DNA of 7,329 nt, from the NCBI GenBank assembly GCA_937871985.1, contig CALMPB010000007.1, positions 1 to 7,329 on the forward strand, written 5' to 3'. The notes beneath the pieces are model-generated. The model did not search any database and had not been told where the DNA came from. It worked only from the letters and a program-made list of their open reading frames with translations. The DNA comes from an uncultured Burkholderiaceae bacterium (GTDB taxonomy: Bacteria > Pseudomonadota > Gammaproteobacteria > Burkholderiales > Burkholderiaceae). Within the stretch, counting starts at the first letter, position 1; each line of letters starts with the position of its first letter. Made by a program: the position numbers and the translations under genes. This document shows, one piece after another, positions 5,281 to 7,329 of the stretch.

Positions 5281-6438
5281 GTGGAATCTTTTACCTTTAA
5301 TACGACGCCGTCTATTTTCTTCGGGGCAGGCAAAGCGGCGCAGTTTGCCGACATCGATAAGGGCCAGCTTGGCAATCGGATAATCTTCATTACGGATTCC
5401 AGTCTGGCAAGAATCGGACTTCTTGACGCGACGCTGGACAGCCTGCGGCAACGCGGCGCGCAGGTTCAGGTATTTGACCGCGTCGTGGCCGATCCTCCCG
5501 TGGCTGCGGTTCTGGATGCCGCCGCGCAGGCGCGGACGTTCGGCGCGACGGGCGTAGTAGGGTTTGGCGGCGGCTCCTCCATGGATGTGGCCAAGCTTGT
5601 CGCCGTCTTGCAAGATGACGCCATAAAAATCGATGACATTTACGGCATCGACAGGATTCATGCGCCGCGCTTGCCATTGGCCCTGGTTCCGACCACGGCG
5701 GGGACCGGGTCGGAAGTAACGCCCATCTCCATCGTGACCGCGGGCGACGGCGAGAAGAAGGGCATAGTGTCGTCGCGTCTTCTTCCCGATTTTGCCGTGC
5801 TCGATTCTCGGCTCACTGTTGGCCTCCCCGCGGCCGTTACCGCTGCGAGCGGTGTGGACGCAATGGTGCACGCGATAGAGGCGTATGCATCCAGGAATGC
5901 GAACAATAATCCCATATCCCGGGGGATCGCCATTCAGGCCCTGAAACTGCTCGATGGCAATATCAGGCGCGTTGTCGAGTGCGGCAGCGATGAAAATGCC
6001 CGTTCGGCCATGCTGCTGGGCTCCATGCTGGCAGGCCAGGCGTTCGCCAATTCACCGGTCGCGGCCGTGCATGCGCTGGCCTATCCGTTGGGCGGAATAT
6101 ACGGCTTGTCCCATGGGTTATCGAATGCGCTGATGTTGCCTCATGTATTGCGCTTCAATATCGAAACTCATGCGGATGTGTATGCGGAGATCGTATCCCA
6201 GGCCTATCCTGAAATTGGAACGGGAAGCGCGGCCGACCGCGCGGAAAAGCTGATAACCTATTTGACGGGTTTGCTGGAATCCATTCAGTTGACGGCGCGT
6301 CTGAGGGATCTGGATATTCCCTATTCGGCATGCGCCGAGCTTGCCGCGGCTGCGATGAAACAATCCCGATTGCTGGTCAACAATCCGCGAGCGCTCGAAG
6401 AATCGGATGCGCTGAAAATCTATCTCGCTGCCTGGTAA
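5281..6438 (+). CDS. Iron-containing alcohol dehydrogenase family protein
   Basis: About 385 residues form a group III metal-dependent dehydrogenase that interconverts alcohols and aldehydes or ketones with NAD(P). The N-terminal dinucleotide-binding domain begins FNTTPSIFFGAGK and carries GFGGGSSMDVAK, with GGGSSMD at 96-102. PTTAGTGSEVT at about 137-147 is the family signature. The C-terminal helical domain supplies all four metal ligands: Asp193 and His197 (GVDAMVHAIEAY), His264 (AVHALAYPLGG) and His278 (GLSHGLSNALMLPH). GTG 5281 is preferred because AGAGAG (5270-5275) lies 5 bases upstream. An in-frame GTG at 5275 would add two residues but has no spaced ribosome binding site. Relatives include lactaldehyde reductase, butanol, 4-hydroxybutyrate and maleylacetate enzymes, and the sequence does not choose between them. 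In this cluster it may process an aldehyde released from the acid. Seven or so ATA codons occur. Confidence 0.92.
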   Translation: MESFTFNTTPSIFFGAGKAAQFADIDKGQLGNRIIFITDSSLARIGLLDATLDSLRQRGAQVQVFDRVVADPPVAAVLDAAAQARTFGATGVVGFGGGSSMDVAKLVAVLQDDAIKIDDIYGIDRIHAPRLPLALVPTTAGTGSEVTPISIVTAGDGEKKGIVSSRLLPDFAVLDSRLTVGLPAAVTAASGVDAMVHAIEAYASRNANNNPISRGIAIQALKLLDGNIRRVVECGSDENARSAMLLGSMLAGQAFANSPVAAVHALAYPLGGIYGLSHGLSNALMLPHVLRFNIETHADVYAEIVSQAYPEIGTGSAADRAEKLITYLTGLLESIQLTARLRDLDIPYSACAELAAAAMKQSRLLVNNPRALEESDALKIYLAAW

Positions 6439-6461
6439 ATTCTGTCCTGGCGCAGCTCCGG

Positions 6462-6478
6462 CGGCAAGAGTCTTGCCG
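6462..6478. repeat. Perfect 7-bp hairpin before the 2-hydroxyacid dehydrogenase gene
   Basis: CGGCAAG (6462-6468) pairs with CTTGCCG (6472-6478) around a 3-base loop, ending 6 bases before the AGGAAG ribosome binding site. There is no U-tract. It could affect translation initiation of the next gene or shield the upstream message. Confidence 0.55.
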
Positions 6479-6496
6479 ATAGTAAGGAAGAATGGA

Positions 6497-7329
6497 ATGC
6501 GGTTGTCCAAGATATATAACCTGCATGATTTCGACGTTGCGGCACGGAAAGTACTCCCGCCGGCGATTTACAGCTATATCAGCAACGGCGCCGACGACGA
6601 GATTGCGTTGAATGGAAACCGGGCGAGCTTCGGGCAGTATGGATTCATGCCGAAGATGCTCAGGGATGTTTCGGCGCGGCAGCAGAGCGCGACGCTGTTC
6701 GGTCATGAGTACAGCAGCGTTTTTGGAATATCGCCGGTAGGCCTGGGCGCCCTTTATCACTATCGCGGCGACATCGAACTCGCTACCGCAGCGCAGGAAT
6801 GCAACGTGCCGTACGTATTGAGCGGCGCATCTCTTACGCGGTTGGAGGAGGTCGCGGATGCCGCTCCGAAATCGTGGTTCCAGGCCTATCTGCCAGCGTC
6901 CCATGCTGAAGTCCGGCGGTTGCTCGAACGCGTATCGGCTGCGGGATTCCGGACACTGGTTATCACGGTCGATCTACCCGTCTCCGTCAATCCCGACCGG
7001 TATGTGCGCAACGGATTCAGCTCGCCGCTCAGGCCTGGTGTCGGGCTGGCAGTGCAGGGGCTGTCACACCCGAAATGGTTGTTGAATACTTTTTTGCGCA
7101 CGCTCGCTGTCCGGGGGATGCCGCATTTGGAAAACTGGCGAGCGAGCCGGGGAGCTCCAGTGCTTTCCAAGTCAGTCCAGAAGGATACGGCCAATAGAGA
7201 CAGCTTTACGTGGGAGCATATCAAGCAGGCTCGGGACTGCTGGAAGGGCAACCTGATTATCAAGGGGATCATGGCGCCGGACGACGCTCAGGTGTGCGCG
7301 AAGCTCGGCATAGACGGAATCGTGGTTTC
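6497..7329 (+). CDS. FMN-dependent L-2-hydroxyacid dehydrogenase (LldD/mandelate dehydrogenase/glycolate oxidase family), 3' end outside window
   Basis: The first 277 residues are present. The protein is a TIM-barrel flavoenzyme oxidising an L-2-hydroxyacid to the 2-oxoacid. Visible active-site residues, matched to spinach glycolate oxidase, are Tyr27 (YSYISNGADDE; Tyr24), Tyr131 (WFQAYLP; Tyr129), Asp159 (ITVDLP; Asp157) and Lys256 (LIIKGI; Lys230). The catalytic His and Arg lie beyond the edge. Residues about 175-222 form a long, partly hydrophobic loop (LSHPKWLLNTFLRTLAVRGM). In lactate and mandelate dehydrogenases the equivalent loop attaches the enzyme to the inner membrane, so electrons may go to quinone rather than oxygen. 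The start is ATG 6497 with AGGAAG at 6485-6490. An earlier ATG at 6492 is out of frame. The gene is 58 bases after the alcohol dehydrogenase gene, in the same orientation. The substrate could be lactate, glycolate, mandelate or a related acid. Confidence 0.9.
   Translation, partial: MRLSKIYNLHDFDVAARKVLPPAIYSYISNGADDEIALNGNRASFGQYGFMPKMLRDVSARQQSATLFGHEYSSVFGISPVGLGALYHYRGDIELATAAQECNVPYVLSGASLTRLEEVADAAPKSWFQAYLPASHAEVRRLLERVSAAGFRTLVITVDLPVSVNPDRYVRNGFSSPLRPGVGLAVQGLSHPKWLLNTFLRTLAVRGMPHLENWRASRGAPVLSKSVQKDTANRDSFTWEHIKQARDCWKGNLIIKGIMAPDDAQVCAKLGIDGIVV

Noticed and set aside
5140..5871. Minus-strand ORF of 243 codons opposite the alcohol dehydrogenase gene
   Set aside because: It crosses the intergenic hairpin and is antisense to a clear iron-containing dehydrogenase. 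Its composition is that of a shadow frame.
4044..7329. A mandelate degradation (mdl) operon
   Set aside because: A mandelate racemase-like gene and an FMN hydroxyacid dehydrogenase occur together, but the second catalytic Lys is Arg and no benzoylformate decarboxylase or benzaldehyde dehydrogenase is visible. The gene order also differs.
1..7329. CRISPR arrays, insertion sequences, tandem repeats or toxin-antitoxin genes
   Set aside because: None seen on either strand: no regularly spaced repeats, no transposase motifs and no terminal inverted repeats with target duplications.

Overview
The window looks like chromosome of a high-GC betaproteobacterium of the Alcaligenaceae (Bordetella/Achromobacter type). 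This is inferred from GC-rich codon use, a lone Bug/TctC-family solute-binding protein (a family hugely expanded in that group), a FadR-type GntR regulator and a c5-like membrane-anchored cytochrome. The genus is not proven by anything in the sequence.

Layout. Positions 1-481 (minus) hold most of a membrane-anchored monohaem cytochrome c, cut by the window edge. Positions 482-713 carry divergent promoters for it and for a tRNA-Arg(CCG) gene at 714-788 (plus). Positions 789-1224 have no intact gene. They hold a possible decayed small minus-strand ORF, a strong bidirectional terminator (1007-1035) and, just beyond it, what looks like the orphan 3' end of a lost minus-strand gene (1035-1115). 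The sequence then turns abruptly AT-rich and contains a FadR/GntR-type operator (1172-1190).

From 1225 to the right edge, six genes run on the plus strand with gaps of 38-97 bases: a D-2-hydroxyacid dehydrogenase, a TctC/Bug periplasmic binding protein, a FadR-subfamily GntR repressor, an enolase-superfamily acid-sugar dehydratase/racemase of the mandelate racemase subgroup, an iron-containing alcohol dehydrogenase, and an FMN-dependent L-2-hydroxyacid dehydrogenase cut by the edge.

Interpretation (inference). The six genes look like a substrate-inducible catabolic cluster for a hydroxy- or sugar acid. The Bug protein would bind the acid in the periplasm. The enolase-superfamily enzyme would dehydrate or epimerise it. 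The two 2-hydroxyacid dehydrogenases, of opposite expected stereochemistry, and the metal-dependent alcohol dehydrogenase would handle hydroxyacid/oxoacid and aldehyde/alcohol intermediates. The GntR protein would control the promoter at about 1165-1195. The substrate is not readable from sequence. No aldolase, kinase or TctA/TctB membrane partner is present in the window. The tRNA, the truncated gene end, the composition break and the ATA-rich codon use suggest the cluster was inserted beside the tRNA-Arg locus. Four consecutive gaps inside the cluster each contain a perfect GC-rich hairpin without a U-tract.
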